From an uncultured Arcobacter sp. (GTDB taxonomy: Bacteria; Campylobacterota; Campylobacteria; Campylobacterales; Arcobacteraceae), in the NCBI GenBank assembly GCA_913054415.1, contig CAJXII010000010.1, positions 1-20,874 on the forward strand: a DNA stretch of 20,874 nt, in the 5' to 3' direction. Below, in pieces: positions 1 through 6,651 of this stretch. The notes beneath the pieces were generated by a model. It ran no database searches. It was not told where the DNA came from and worked only from the letters and a program-made list of their open reading frames with translations. The stretch's first letter is position 1. Each line of letters opens with the position of its first letter. The position numbers and the translations under genes are program-made.

Positions 1-68
1 TATCTAATATCAAGCCCAAAAAAGAGATCGATAGTAAGCTAGTAGATGAAGCTTTAGATGAGGATTAA
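1..68 (+). CDS. C-terminal tail of an unidentified protein (partial, 5' end outside window)
   Basis: One frame is open from the window edge (first full codon at base 3) and ends at TAA 66-68. The visible tail reads SNIKPKKEIDSKLVDEALDED, highly charged and typical of a soluble protein's C-terminus. I do not recognise the protein. It converges on mqnD, and the two stop codons share the bases TTAA at 65-68, so there is no room for a separate terminator between the genes. Confidence is moderate because only about 21 codons are visible. Confidence 0.5.
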   Translation, partial: SNIKPKKEIDSKLVDEALDED

Positions 69-928
69 GAATCTCTTAATTCCTGATATTCACTAGGTAT
101 TAGATAATCTTGTGATTTTATAAGATCATCATAAAAACCATGTTCATACCCTAAAGCATATAGTTTATTCAAAGCTTTATATTGAATGTCACTTAGTTCT
201 ATAGAGTCATCATTGGCATATAAATTTAGATATGTTTGTAAAGTATCATAATCAACTCTAATAAGATCCCTTTCAAGAAGCATTTTTGATAATAAAATTT
301 TATTGTCATTTGCAACTTTAACTGCTTTTATAAGTATATTTTCATACTCAATAGCTTTATTTAAAGGGATACTTCTTCTTAAACACATACCACCTAAAGG
401 AAGTGGCAGATCTTTACCTGCTAACTCTTGCCAAATATCCCATAGTTCTATCTCTACTTCTAAATCTTGAGCATAAGTTAAGATAGATTCATGTATAAGC
501 ACACCAGCATCTACTGTGCCATCTAGCACTGCTTGTTCAATATCTAAAAAATTCATATATGTTATTCTAGCTTCAGGATATTTGATTTTAAAAAGTAGGG
601 CATTTGTAGTGTATTGACCACTTAGTGCTACTTTGAAGTTTCTTTTTAGTTTTTTACCTTTTTGTTTTACAACTTTAGGACCATATCCATTTCCAAAACT
701 AACTGCTGTTTTAAGAAGTGCAAAATCATCTTTTACAAAAGGGTATAGTGCAAAACTAATAGCACAAATATCATATACACCTTTTAGTGTTGCTTGATTT
801 AGTGTTTCAATATCAAGTGCGATATTGTCAAATTGTGTTTTGTTTAGATCTACCCATCCAAATTTAATAGCATAATACATAAAAATATCATCAGCATCTG
901 GTGAGTGACCTACTAAAATTTTATTCAA
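65..928 (-). CDS. mqnD: MqnD, 1,4-dihydroxy-6-naphthoate synthase (futalosine menaquinone pathway)
   Basis: This cytoplasmic enzyme converts cyclic dehypoxanthinyl futalosine to 1,4-dihydroxy-6-naphthoate in menaquinone synthesis. It has a periplasmic-binding-protein-like fold. The 287-residue product shows the MqnD N-terminal signature GHSPDADDIFMYYA (residues 7-20), DIETLN (39-44), GYGPKVV (81-87) and GVLIHES (142-148), where His146 fits the proposed catalytic base. The related MqnA lacks the HSPDxDD start, so MqnD is preferred. The start is TTG at 928-926: no ATG lies before residue 17, and AGGGG stands 5 bases upstream, overlapping the yebC stop. It is the last gene of the cmoA-bcp-yebC-mqnD run, 8 bases after yebC, and its stop overlaps the convergent gene's stop. 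The family call is firm; the TTG start is likely. Confidence 0.92.
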   Translation of the reverse strand: MNKILVGHSPDADDIFMYYAIKFGWVDLNKTQFDNIALDIETLNQATLKGVYDICAISFALYPFVKDDFALLKTAVSFGNGYGPKVVKQKGKKLKRNFKVALSGQYTTNALLFKIKYPEARITYMNFLDIEQAVLDGTVDAGVLIHESILTYAQDLEVEIELWDIWQELAGKDLPLPLGGMCLRRSIPLNKAIEYENILIKAVKVANDNKILLSKMLLERDLIRVDYDTLQTYLNLYANDDSIELSDIQYKALNKLYALGYEHGFYDDLIKSQDYLIPSEYQELRDS

Positions 929-936
929 AATAACCC

Positions 937-1653
937 CTATGCTAAATTTGTATATACTGCTTGAACATCTTCATCATCTTCAAGTTTATCTAGTAACACA
1001 GATAGATCTTCCATCTGTTTGTCTGTAATCTCAATAGGAGTATTTGGAACTCTTTGAAGTGAAGATTTTTCAGGTTTTAGATCCATCTCTTCAAGTTTAG
1101 AAGACATAGTTCCAAAATCTGTATAATCAGCATATATTGTAAAATGCTCATCATCCTCTTGTTTGATCTCTTCCAGACCTGCATCTATTAGTTCTAGTTC
1201 TAGTTCCTCTAAATCAATATTCACATCTTCAGTTTTCATCTCAAAAACTGCTTTTCTACTAAACATAAACTCTAATGATCCAGTAGGAACCATAGTTCCA
1301 CCATTTTTATTAAAAATATTTTTAATATTTGCAATAGTTCTTGTGTTATTATCTGTTGCTGCTTCTACAAATACTAGCACACCATATTGCCATTTACCTT
1401 CATAGTTTATCTCAGCAAGATTGGCAGCATCTTTTGCACTTGCTCTTTTGATTGCTGCTTCAATATTATCTTTTGGTAAGTTTTGTGCTTTTGCATTTGC
1501 TATTGCTGTTCTTAATGTAGCATTTGTATCAGGATCTGCTCCACCACTTTTTGCTGCCATAGTTATAGCTTTGGCTAGTTTTGGAAATACTTTTGACATA
1601 TTCCCCCATCTTTTTAATTTTGCTGCTTTTCTATACTCAAAAGCTCTACCCAT
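937..1653 (-). CDS. yebC: YebC/PmpR (TACO1-like) family translation or regulatory protein
   Basis: This is a DUF28-family protein of 238 residues, the usual length. The hallmark N-terminus MGRAFEYRKAAKLKRWGNMSK is followed by the AxxAKxxNLPKDNI region (about 50-64), YEGKWQYGVLVFVEA (83-97) and the NKNGGTMVPTGSLEFMF segment (115-131). Family members have been described both as DNA-binding regulators and, more recently, as translation factors that relieve ribosome stalling at proline-rich stretches; the sequence alone does not decide between these roles. The ATG at 1653 has AAAGGG 6 bases upstream, overlapping the bcp stop, which ties it to the operon. The gap to bcp is 10 bases. Confidence 0.93.
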   Translation of the reverse strand: MGRAFEYRKAAKLKRWGNMSKVFPKLAKAITMAAKSGGADPDTNATLRTAIANAKAQNLPKDNIEAAIKRASAKDAANLAEINYEGKWQYGVLVFVEAATDNNTRTIANIKNIFNKNGGTMVPTGSLEFMFSRKAVFEMKTEDVNIDLEELELELIDAGLEEIKQEDDEHFTIYADYTDFGTMSSKLEEMDLKPEKSSLQRVPNTPIEITDKQMEDLSVLLDKLEDDEDVQAVYTNLA

Positions 1654-1663
1654 ATTTTACCCT

Positions 1664-2170
1664 TTATCTATTTTGTAAATCTTCTAGTTTCTCTTTTACT
1701 AGATCTGCATGTCGTAATTCTACCGTTTCGCCACTTATTTTCTTCTTTTGTCTAACTTTTACATTTTCCCATCCAAAAGCAATATTGCCATTTGGATCTA
1801 TAAGGTATGTAGTTCTTACAATCCCCATATATTCTCTTCCACACATCTTTTTTTGTTGCCAAACACCATATTGTTCTAACATATTTTTCTCTTCATCAGA
1901 TAAAAGTGTAATACCTAGATTTTTTTTCTCTATAAAATTTCTATGTTGTTTTGTAGTATTAGCACTAACTCCAAATATCACTGCATCTATATCATCAAAT
2001 TGTGGTTCTAGTTCTGTAAAATCACAAGCTTCATTGGTGCATCCTGGAGTATTATCTTTTGGATAAAAATATAATACAACCCATTTGCCTTTTATATCTC
2101 TTAAACATATCTCCACATCATCCTGATTTGGTAAACAAAAATCAGGTGCTTTTGTCCCTATTTCTAACAT
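1664..2170 (-). CDS. bcp: Bcp/PrxQ-type thiol peroxiredoxin
   Basis: This is an atypical two-cysteine peroxiredoxin that reduces hydrogen peroxide and organic hydroperoxides using thioredoxin. In the 168-residue product the active-site segment YPKDNTPGCTNEAC places the peroxidatic Cys44 and the resolving Cys49 five residues apart, the pattern of the PrxQ subgroup. APDFCLPNQ near the N-terminus and the RTTYLIDPNG segment (about 118-127) are also family features. There is no signal peptide, so it is cytoplasmic. The ATG at 2170 has AGGAT upstream, and only 2 bases separate it from the cmoA stop, indicating co-transcription. Length and motifs are complete. Confidence 0.93.
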   Translation of the reverse strand: MLEIGTKAPDFCLPNQDDVEICLRDIKGKWVVLYFYPKDNTPGCTNEACDFTELEPQFDDIDAVIFGVSANTTKQHRNFIEKKNLGITLLSDEEKNMLEQYGVWQQKKMCGREYMGIVRTTYLIDPNGNIAFGWENVKVRQKKKISGETVELRHADLVKEKLEDLQNR

Positions 2171-2172
2171 TA

Positions 2173-2889
2173 TTATCCTTTTTTTATCGCTATAAATGTT
2201 CCAAAATTAATCCATTTAAATAAACATTCAAAAGAGTTAAATCCAGCATTTAAAACCATTTTTTTATTTTCATCGTAGCTATATGGGATCAACACATTTT
2301 CTAAGGCTTCCCTTTTTGCTGATATCTCAAAATCGCTATAACCTTTTGATTTTTTAAAACTATAATATTCATCGATAAACTCTTTGTCAAGTTTTTTATC
2401 TTCACAAATTGTTTTTTCACTAAATATAAAAACACCACCATCTTCTAAACTATCATATATTTTGTTTATAAGTTTTTCCCTTTGAAGTGGTCTTATAAAC
2501 TGTAAAGTATAGTTAGAGATTATCACTTTAGATGATTTTAAATCTATATTAAATATATCATTTTGTAAAAACTCTATATCAACTCCAAAAGCATGAGCTT
2601 TTTGTGAAGCTCTTTTTAACATAGCTTCTGAATTATCTATACCTATAAGTTCTAAGTTATATTTTGATTGTTGAGCTATTTTTATCAAAGTTGAAGCAGT
2701 TGAACAACCAAGATCATAAACTCTATTGTTTTGATCTAAATAATTTAATGCAAATTTGGTAGTTAAGTTTAACATCTCCTCATAAAAAGGGATAGAGCGA
2801 TTCAACATATCATCAAATACACTTGCTACATCTTCATCAAATTCAAATTTTTTAACAATAGGTTTACTAAACACTGTATCTTTACTCAT
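2173..2889 (-). CDS. cmoA: CmoA, carboxy-S-adenosyl-L-methionine synthase
   Basis: CmoA uses S-adenosylmethionine and prephenate to make carboxy-SAM, which CmoB uses to form 5-oxyacetyluridine at the wobble base of some tRNAs. The 238-residue protein has the class I methyltransferase fold: motif I VYDLGCSTAST (57-67), an acidic residue ending strand 2 (IGIDNSEAM, 82-90) and ISNYTLQFI (124-132). The N-terminal FEFDEDVASVFDDMLNRSIP segment (15-34) is specific to CmoA rather than to general methyltransferases. It is the first gene of the leftward operon and is divergent from the gene starting near 2951; its promoter should lie in 2890-2950. No cmoB is in the window. Confidence 0.9.
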   Translation of the reverse strand: MSKDTVFSKPIVKKFEFDEDVASVFDDMLNRSIPFYEEMLNLTTKFALNYLDQNNRVYDLGCSTASTLIKIAQQSKYNLELIGIDNSEAMLKRASQKAHAFGVDIEFLQNDIFNIDLKSSKVIISNYTLQFIRPLQREKLINKIYDSLEDGGVFIFSEKTICEDKKLDKEFIDEYYSFKKSKGYSDFEISAKREALENVLIPYSYDENKKMVLNAGFNSFECLFKWINFGTFIAIKKG

Positions 2890-2902
2890 TTTAGAAGTAT
2901 AT

Positions 2903-2943
2903 AATAATATTTATTGTATTATGATAAAAAATAATATTTATTG
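2903..2943. repeat. Pair of 14-base direct repeats between divergent cmoA and the accessory block
   Basis: The sequence AATAATATTTATTG occurs perfectly at 2903-2916 and again at 2930-2943, 27 bases apart start to start. Both copies lie in the divergent spacer if the downstream gene starts at 2951. TATAAT at 2900-2905 overlaps the first copy and could be a rightward -10 element. The repeat is low-complexity AT sequence, so it may be an operator pair, a small duplication or chance. Confidence 0.45.
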
Positions 2944-2950
2944 GACAATT

Positions 2951-3433
2951 ATGGGATTTGATAGTGTATTGAAAAAAGCTTTTAATAGTGTTTGGTTAAA
3001 AAAGAGAGATTTTGATCCTGAAAAATTAGATATTGATGATATTAAATTGCCAGATATAATTATGAAATATTCACAAACTGCTATTTTGCAGATGGCAAAA
3101 GATGAGCTTAAAACTTTTACTTTTTTAAACTATAAAGGTAAGACAAAAGAGACATTACAGCAGTTTGCTTACCATTCGTTTCAAATTGGTATATTATTAA
3201 GAGCAATTCAGCTAGATTTGGATATTTTGGTTCATAATACAAGAAATGTTTTTCCAAAAAGTGTTGTGGAGCTAAGCACAAGTGCATTAGATACAAAAAT
3301 CTTTGATATTGTAAAAAAATATAATAAATCTGTCCCTAAAATATTAACACAGTTACAACTAGAAACAGATATTGCTTGGACACCTTTAGAAGCTGCTTAC
3401 TTGTTATATTATTTAGCGATTAATAAAAAATGA
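2951..3433 (+). CDS. Unknown cytoplasmic helical protein, translationally coupled to the protease gene
   Basis: I do not recognise this family. From ATG 2951 the product has 160 residues, no signal peptide, no membrane segment and no cysteine cluster. It looks largely alpha-helical, with charged N-terminal helices (FDSVLKKAFNSVWLKKRDFD) and a Leu/Ile-rich middle (HSFQIGILLRAIQLDLDIL). An alternative ATG at 2921 would add 10 residues, but it has no ribosome site. ATG 2951 has a weak GGA 5 bases upstream and leaves room for a leader after the TATAAT at 2900-2905. Its stop TGA (3431-3433) overlaps the ATG of the protease gene as ATGA, so the two are translated together. That coupling suggests a shared role, but the sequence gives no function. 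Confidence 0.7.
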   Translation: MGFDSVLKKAFNSVWLKKRDFDPEKLDIDDIKLPDIIMKYSQTAILQMAKDELKTFTFLNYKGKTKETLQQFAYHSFQIGILLRAIQLDLDILVHNTRNVFPKSVVELSTSALDTKIFDIVKKYNKSVPKILTQLQLETDIAWTPLEAAYLLYYLAINKK

Positions 3434-5163
3434 GATTAAGCTTTATATTTATAGCAATATTGTTATTATTGTTGGTAGGATGTGGATCTAGTGGTTCAAG
3501 CTCTTCAACTAATAACTCATCTTCATCATTAGCAACAGGAATTTTTATAGACTCAAAAGTTCAAGGGTTACACTATACTACTTCTACACAATCAGGATAT
3601 ACCAATAGCAATGGACAGTTTCAATATCTTGCTGGTGAAAAGGTTAATTTTTATATTGGTAATATTTTTATAGGAAGCAGTTTAGGTCAATCGGTTTTAA
3701 CCCCTATAGATATAGTTTCTAATGGAAACATTGATAATATAAAAGTTTTAAATATTGCAAGAGTGTTACAATCTTTTGATAGTGATAAAGATCCAAGTAA
3801 TGGTATATCTTTGGTATCTCAAGCGGTAAATCTTAACTCAAATCTAGCGATTGATTTTAATAGTGTAGATTCAATTAGTAAATTAATAGCAGAAGTAAAT
3901 AGCACAAATCACAATATAACAGAGGTAAATATCACCCAAGCACAAAATCATCTAAAAGAAACTTATGATCTTTTTACCAATGGAGATGATCCTTCTAGTT
4001 CTCAACAATACTATTTAGATGATCTTAATATCACAAATATTCAAAATGACTATAATGGAAGTGGTGCAAATGGTAGTATTATTCAAATTGTTGATACAGG
4101 AATAGAGCCTATTCATGAAGATATATTTGCTAATATTGACCTTTCAAAAAGTTATAATGCTGAAACTAGCACATCGCAAAACTGTAATCCTGATTCAGGT
4201 GAATCTCATGGAACAAAATGTGCAGGGGTTACAAACGCAAGGGGATTTAATAACAAAGGGGTAAAAGGTATCGTTCCTTTAGGAAAAGTTGTTGGATTTA
4301 AGATGCAAACTAATAGTGGTAGTAGTTTAGTTTATACACAAAGTGATCTTGAAAAAGCTTGGCTAAGTGGAGATGGAGCAAATGACATCACAATATCTTC
4401 AAATAGTTGGGGTATATGTTATCACAATAGCACTGATGAAGAGAGTATTTTAGCTCAAGGAGTAGCTAATTTAAGAGATGGTAAGGGAAGAATCTATGTT
4501 TTTGCTGGTGGTAATGATAGAGATAATAATGGAGAAGATTCAAATTGTTATAATGGTTCCTCTAATCTCTCAACTCTTACAAATAATCAATACAGCATAG
4601 CTGTAGCCTCAGTAGATCAAAACAATAAAATCTCTAATTTTTCTAGTCCTGGGTCAAATATTTTAATTAGTGGTTATGGTGATAATCTATATACTACAAC
4701 ACTTAATAATAGTTATGATTATTTTAGTGGGACAAGTGCGGCAACTCCACTAGTAGCTGGATCTATTGGTTTAATCCTTGAAGCTTGTCCAAATCTTACA
4801 TATAGAGATGTTAAATATATATTAGCTACAACAGCAACCAAAATAGATAGTTCAAATACAACTTGGATAACAAATAGTGCTGGATTAAAATATAGTGTTG
4901 ATTATGGTTACGGTTTGATTAATATATCTGGTGCTATAAAGAAATGTAAAAACAATTATAGTCCATTGCCATCTAAACAAACTATAGAAGTTACTAATGA
5001 TACAGATGTTACACTAGCTACAAATGGAGATACTACAACTATTGATCTAAATATTACAGATAATATATCTATAGAGTGGGTAGGGGTATATTTAGATGTT
5101 AATTTAGATGATTCTGGAGATTATGAATACAATCTAATTAGTCCAGCAGGAACTACAACATAA
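3430..5163 (+). CDS. Subtilisin/kexin-like (S8) lipoprotein serine protease, cut short in its P domain
   Basis: This 577-residue product is an exported serine protease. Residues 1-18 form a lipoprotein signal ending in the lipobox LVGC (Cys18), followed by a Ser/Asn-rich linker (19-34). Residues 35-95 form a small beta domain common in such lipoproteins (QSGYTNSNGQFQYLAGE, 54-70). The S8 catalytic domain has Asp222 (IVDTGIE), His260 (SHGTKCAG), oxyanion Asn362 (AGGNDRD) and Ser436 (FSGTSAATP). The DPSSSQQYYL segment before it resembles proprotein-convertase enzymes. A P domain begins near 515, but TAA 5161-5163 ends the frame after SPAGTTT. The same frame continues as P domain for 63 more codons to TAG 5353-5355, so the intact protein would have about 641 residues. 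All catalytic residues remain. No I9-like propeptide is seen at the N-terminus. The start overlaps the previous stop (ATGA). Confidence 0.85.
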   Translation: MRLSFIFIAILLLLLVGCGSSGSSSSTNNSSSSLATGIFIDSKVQGLHYTTSTQSGYTNSNGQFQYLAGEKVNFYIGNIFIGSSLGQSVLTPIDIVSNGNIDNIKVLNIARVLQSFDSDKDPSNGISLVSQAVNLNSNLAIDFNSVDSISKLIAEVNSTNHNITEVNITQAQNHLKETYDLFTNGDDPSSSQQYYLDDLNITNIQNDYNGSGANGSIIQIVDTGIEPIHEDIFANIDLSKSYNAETSTSQNCNPDSGESHGTKCAGVTNARGFNNKGVKGIVPLGKVVGFKMQTNSGSSLVYTQSDLEKAWLSGDGANDITISSNSWGICYHNSTDEESILAQGVANLRDGKGRIYVFAGGNDRDNNGEDSNCYNGSSNLSTLTNNQYSIAVASVDQNNKISNFSSPGSNILISGYGDNLYTTTLNNSYDYFSGTSAATPLVAGSIGLILEACPNLTYRDVKYILATTATKIDSSNTTWITNSAGLKYSVDYGYGLINISGAIKKCKNNYSPLPSKQTIEVTNDTDVTLATNGDTTTIDLNITDNISIEWVGVYLDVNLDDSGDYEYNLISPAGTTT

Positions 5164-5355
5164 CTTTTACATGGAAATAATGCTTTAAATCTTCAGTCAC
5201 CATCTTTGAATGATACTTTTAGATTAAGTTCAGTTGCCTTTTTGGATGAAAATAGTAGTGGAGATTGGAAACTAGAAATAACAGATAAAAATACAAATAA
5301 TACTCCAAGTAATAAAACAATAAATAGTGTGAAATTAGAAATAGTAGGATATTAG
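5164..5355 (+). pseudogene. In-frame remainder of the protease P domain after the premature stop
   Basis: Reading on in the same frame after TAA 5161-5163 gives 63 sense codons and then TAG 5353-5355. They include LLHGNNALNLQS, FRLSSVAFLDENSSGDWKLE and a terminal SVKLEIVGY. The SSVAFLDENSSGDW stretch is the core of a proprotein-convertase P domain (pattern SVAxxxExxxGxW), and the final strand closes that domain. The TAG overlaps the GGAG ribosome site of the next gene, as expected if this were the original 3' end of the protease gene. A single C-to-T change at 5161 (CAA to TAA) would explain the stop; sequence error or programmed read-through are alternatives. Confidence 0.8.
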
Positions 5356-5363
5356 GAGAGAAT

Positions 5364-5741
5364 ATGAAATATATAGCTATAGCAATAGTTTTTTTAGTAT
5401 ATGGTTGTGCAAGTGATTTTACTCAATACACTATAAAAAAAGATAATAAACTCAAAACAGTATTGGTAAAAAAGGTTGATAATAATTATATCACATCAAA
5501 AAATTATATCTTTACAGATGATACAAAACTAGATATTAAGTTCAATACAGTTGAACCAAAACTAATAGCAGATTTTGAAGAGAAATATCATCTTCAAATG
5601 GAACATATTTTAATAGTGGGTGATTTTATATACTCTATACCACAAAATAGTGATATTTTAGATCTAATTAGTCAAATATCAAATGAACCAAATGTTAAAT
5701 CTGTTTTGCCACTATGGAGTAAAAAAGTTAATTTGAGATGA
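5364..5741 (+). CDS. Small lipoprotein resembling a stand-alone subtilase propeptide/chaperone
   Basis: This 125-residue product has a lipoprotein signal (residues 1-15, VYGC, Cys15). Residues about 62-118 read like the propeptide of a subtilisin-type protease: an alpha segment EPKLIADFEEKYHLQMEHIL, a strand GDFIYSIPQ, then a helix SDILDLISQISNEPNVKSVLP ending in the PxVxxVxP pattern of prodomains. This is a fold-pattern match by eye, not a search. The gene lies 8 bases after the extended end of an S8 protease that lacks such a prodomain, with GGAG at 5355-5358 as ribosome site. I infer a membrane-anchored intermolecular chaperone and/or inhibitor for that protease, functionally parallel to the ORF2 chaperone encoded behind the kexin-like protease of Aeromonas sobria. 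Alternatively it is an unrelated small lipoprotein. Confidence 0.65.
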   Translation: MKYIAIAIVFLVYGCASDFTQYTIKKDNKLKTVLVKKVDNNYITSKNYIFTDDTKLDIKFNTVEPKLIADFEEKYHLQMEHILIVGDFIYSIPQNSDILDLISQISNEPNVKSVLPLWSKKVNLR

Positions 5742-5806
5742 TTATTTCATTATCTTTTAAATTTAATTTAGATAGTATTAGTAATATAAATAATTAGGAT
5801 AATTAA

Positions 5807-6400
5807 GTGATAATCAAATCTATGCCAATGGGCACTTATCAAACAAATTGTTATATAGTATCTATTGATGGTAAGGATATTATTATTGATCCTGGTGTAG
5901 ATGCAGTATCTTGGGTAATAGAAAATGTTACAAACCCTGTAGCCATATTAAATACTCATGGTCATTTTGATCATATATGGAGTAATCAAGAGTTAAAAGA
6001 GAGATTAAATACCTCTATTTATTGTCCTAAAGATGATTGTTTTATGTTACAAAAAGATCCATTTGGACAATCAACACCTCCTTCAAAAGCTGATGTTGAA
6101 GTAGATGATCAAGATATATTTAATTTAGATGGATTTATTTTTAAATTTCATCATTTCCCTGGGCATACTCCAGGTTGTAGTGTTATTGAGATTAAAGATA
6201 GTTTATTTAGTGGTGATTTTATTTTTCAAGGAAGTATTGGCAGAGTTGATTTTCCATATTCTAGTCCATCAGATATGAAAAAAAGTATTCAAAAAATTTT
6301 ACAATGGGATCAAGATTTTAATATCTATAGTGGGCATGGAGCACAAACTACATTGTTTAATGAACAAAATTCATTAAAATCTTGGTTAAATTATTTATAG
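5807..6400 (+). CDS. Metallo-beta-lactamase-fold hydrolase, glyoxalase II-like
   Basis: This 197-residue cytoplasmic enzyme carries the binuclear metal site of the family: THGHFDH gives His51, His53, Asp55 and His56, followed by His120 (FPGHTPG), Asp137 (SGDFIF) and His177 (SGHG). The compact length and the TNCYIV start match the glyoxalase II-like/YcbL group, which hydrolyses thioesters such as S-lactoylglutathione; the true substrate cannot be read from sequence. The start is GTG at 5807, supported by AGGA at 5796-5799 with 7 bases of spacing. It begins 65 bases after the lipoprotein gene and is followed 9 bases later by the broken diguanylate cyclase. It looks like a housekeeping gene rather than part of the protease group. 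Confidence 0.88.
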   Translation: MIIKSMPMGTYQTNCYIVSIDGKDIIIDPGVDAVSWVIENVTNPVAILNTHGHFDHIWSNQELKERLNTSIYCPKDDCFMLQKDPFGQSTPPSKADVEVDDQDIFNLDGFIFKFHHFPGHTPGCSVIEIKDSLFSGDFIFQGSIGRVDFPYSSPSDMKKSIQKILQWDQDFNIYSGHGAQTTLFNEQNSLKSWLNYL

Positions 6401-6409
6401 AAGTATTAT

Positions 6410-6610
6410 ATGAAACGAAAACTTTTAACTAGATTTATTTTATTGTTTCTTGGTGTTTCAGTATTTTTTATACTTTTTCAAACATATAATATTCGTAAAA
6501 TGGCAATAAATTTATCTAAAAGTGAAGCATTTCGTATCTCTGAATTAGTAAAAGATGGATTAACATCTCATATGGTAAATGCCACAATGTTGCAAAAGGT
6601 GATGTCTTAG
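6410..6610 (+). pseudogene. N-terminal fragment of a membrane diguanylate cyclase, cut off by deletion and frameshift
   Basis: The 66-codon frame encodes a positively charged start and one membrane helix (about residues 6-25), then the beginning of a periplasmic sensor, ISELVKDGLTSHMVN (43-57). This resembles the start of sensor domains that normally run to a cytochrome-like CxxCH segment before the second membrane helix. After Asn57 the frame goes out of register and ends at TAG 6608-6610. From TGC 6580-6582 the -1 frame reads CHNVAKGDVLGAISVELDIS and continues into the GGDEF protein. The two halves therefore belonged to one gene, and the sensor middle is missing at about AAATG 6577-6581. 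AGAAG lies 6 bases before the ATG. Confidence 0.75.
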
Positions 6611-6651
6611 GAGCTATCTCTGTTGAACTTGATATTTCCAAAATAAAACAG

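Noticed and set aside
1163..2066. Rightward open frames of 80-161 codons across yebC and bcp
   Set aside because: They are antisense shadows of well-supported leftward genes, rich in Ser/Phe/Ile from complemented codons, with no ribosome site.
5742..5806. Promoter or terminator before the metallo-hydrolase gene
   Set aside because: AT-rich -10-like words occur, but none stands out, and the inverted repeats are imperfect and lack G/C.
6580..6610. Programmed -1 frameshift joining the two cyclase fragments at GCAAAAGG
   Set aside because: CAA AAG is not a good slippery heptamer. More importantly, the sensor middle is missing, so a deletion explains both the lost sequence and the frame change.
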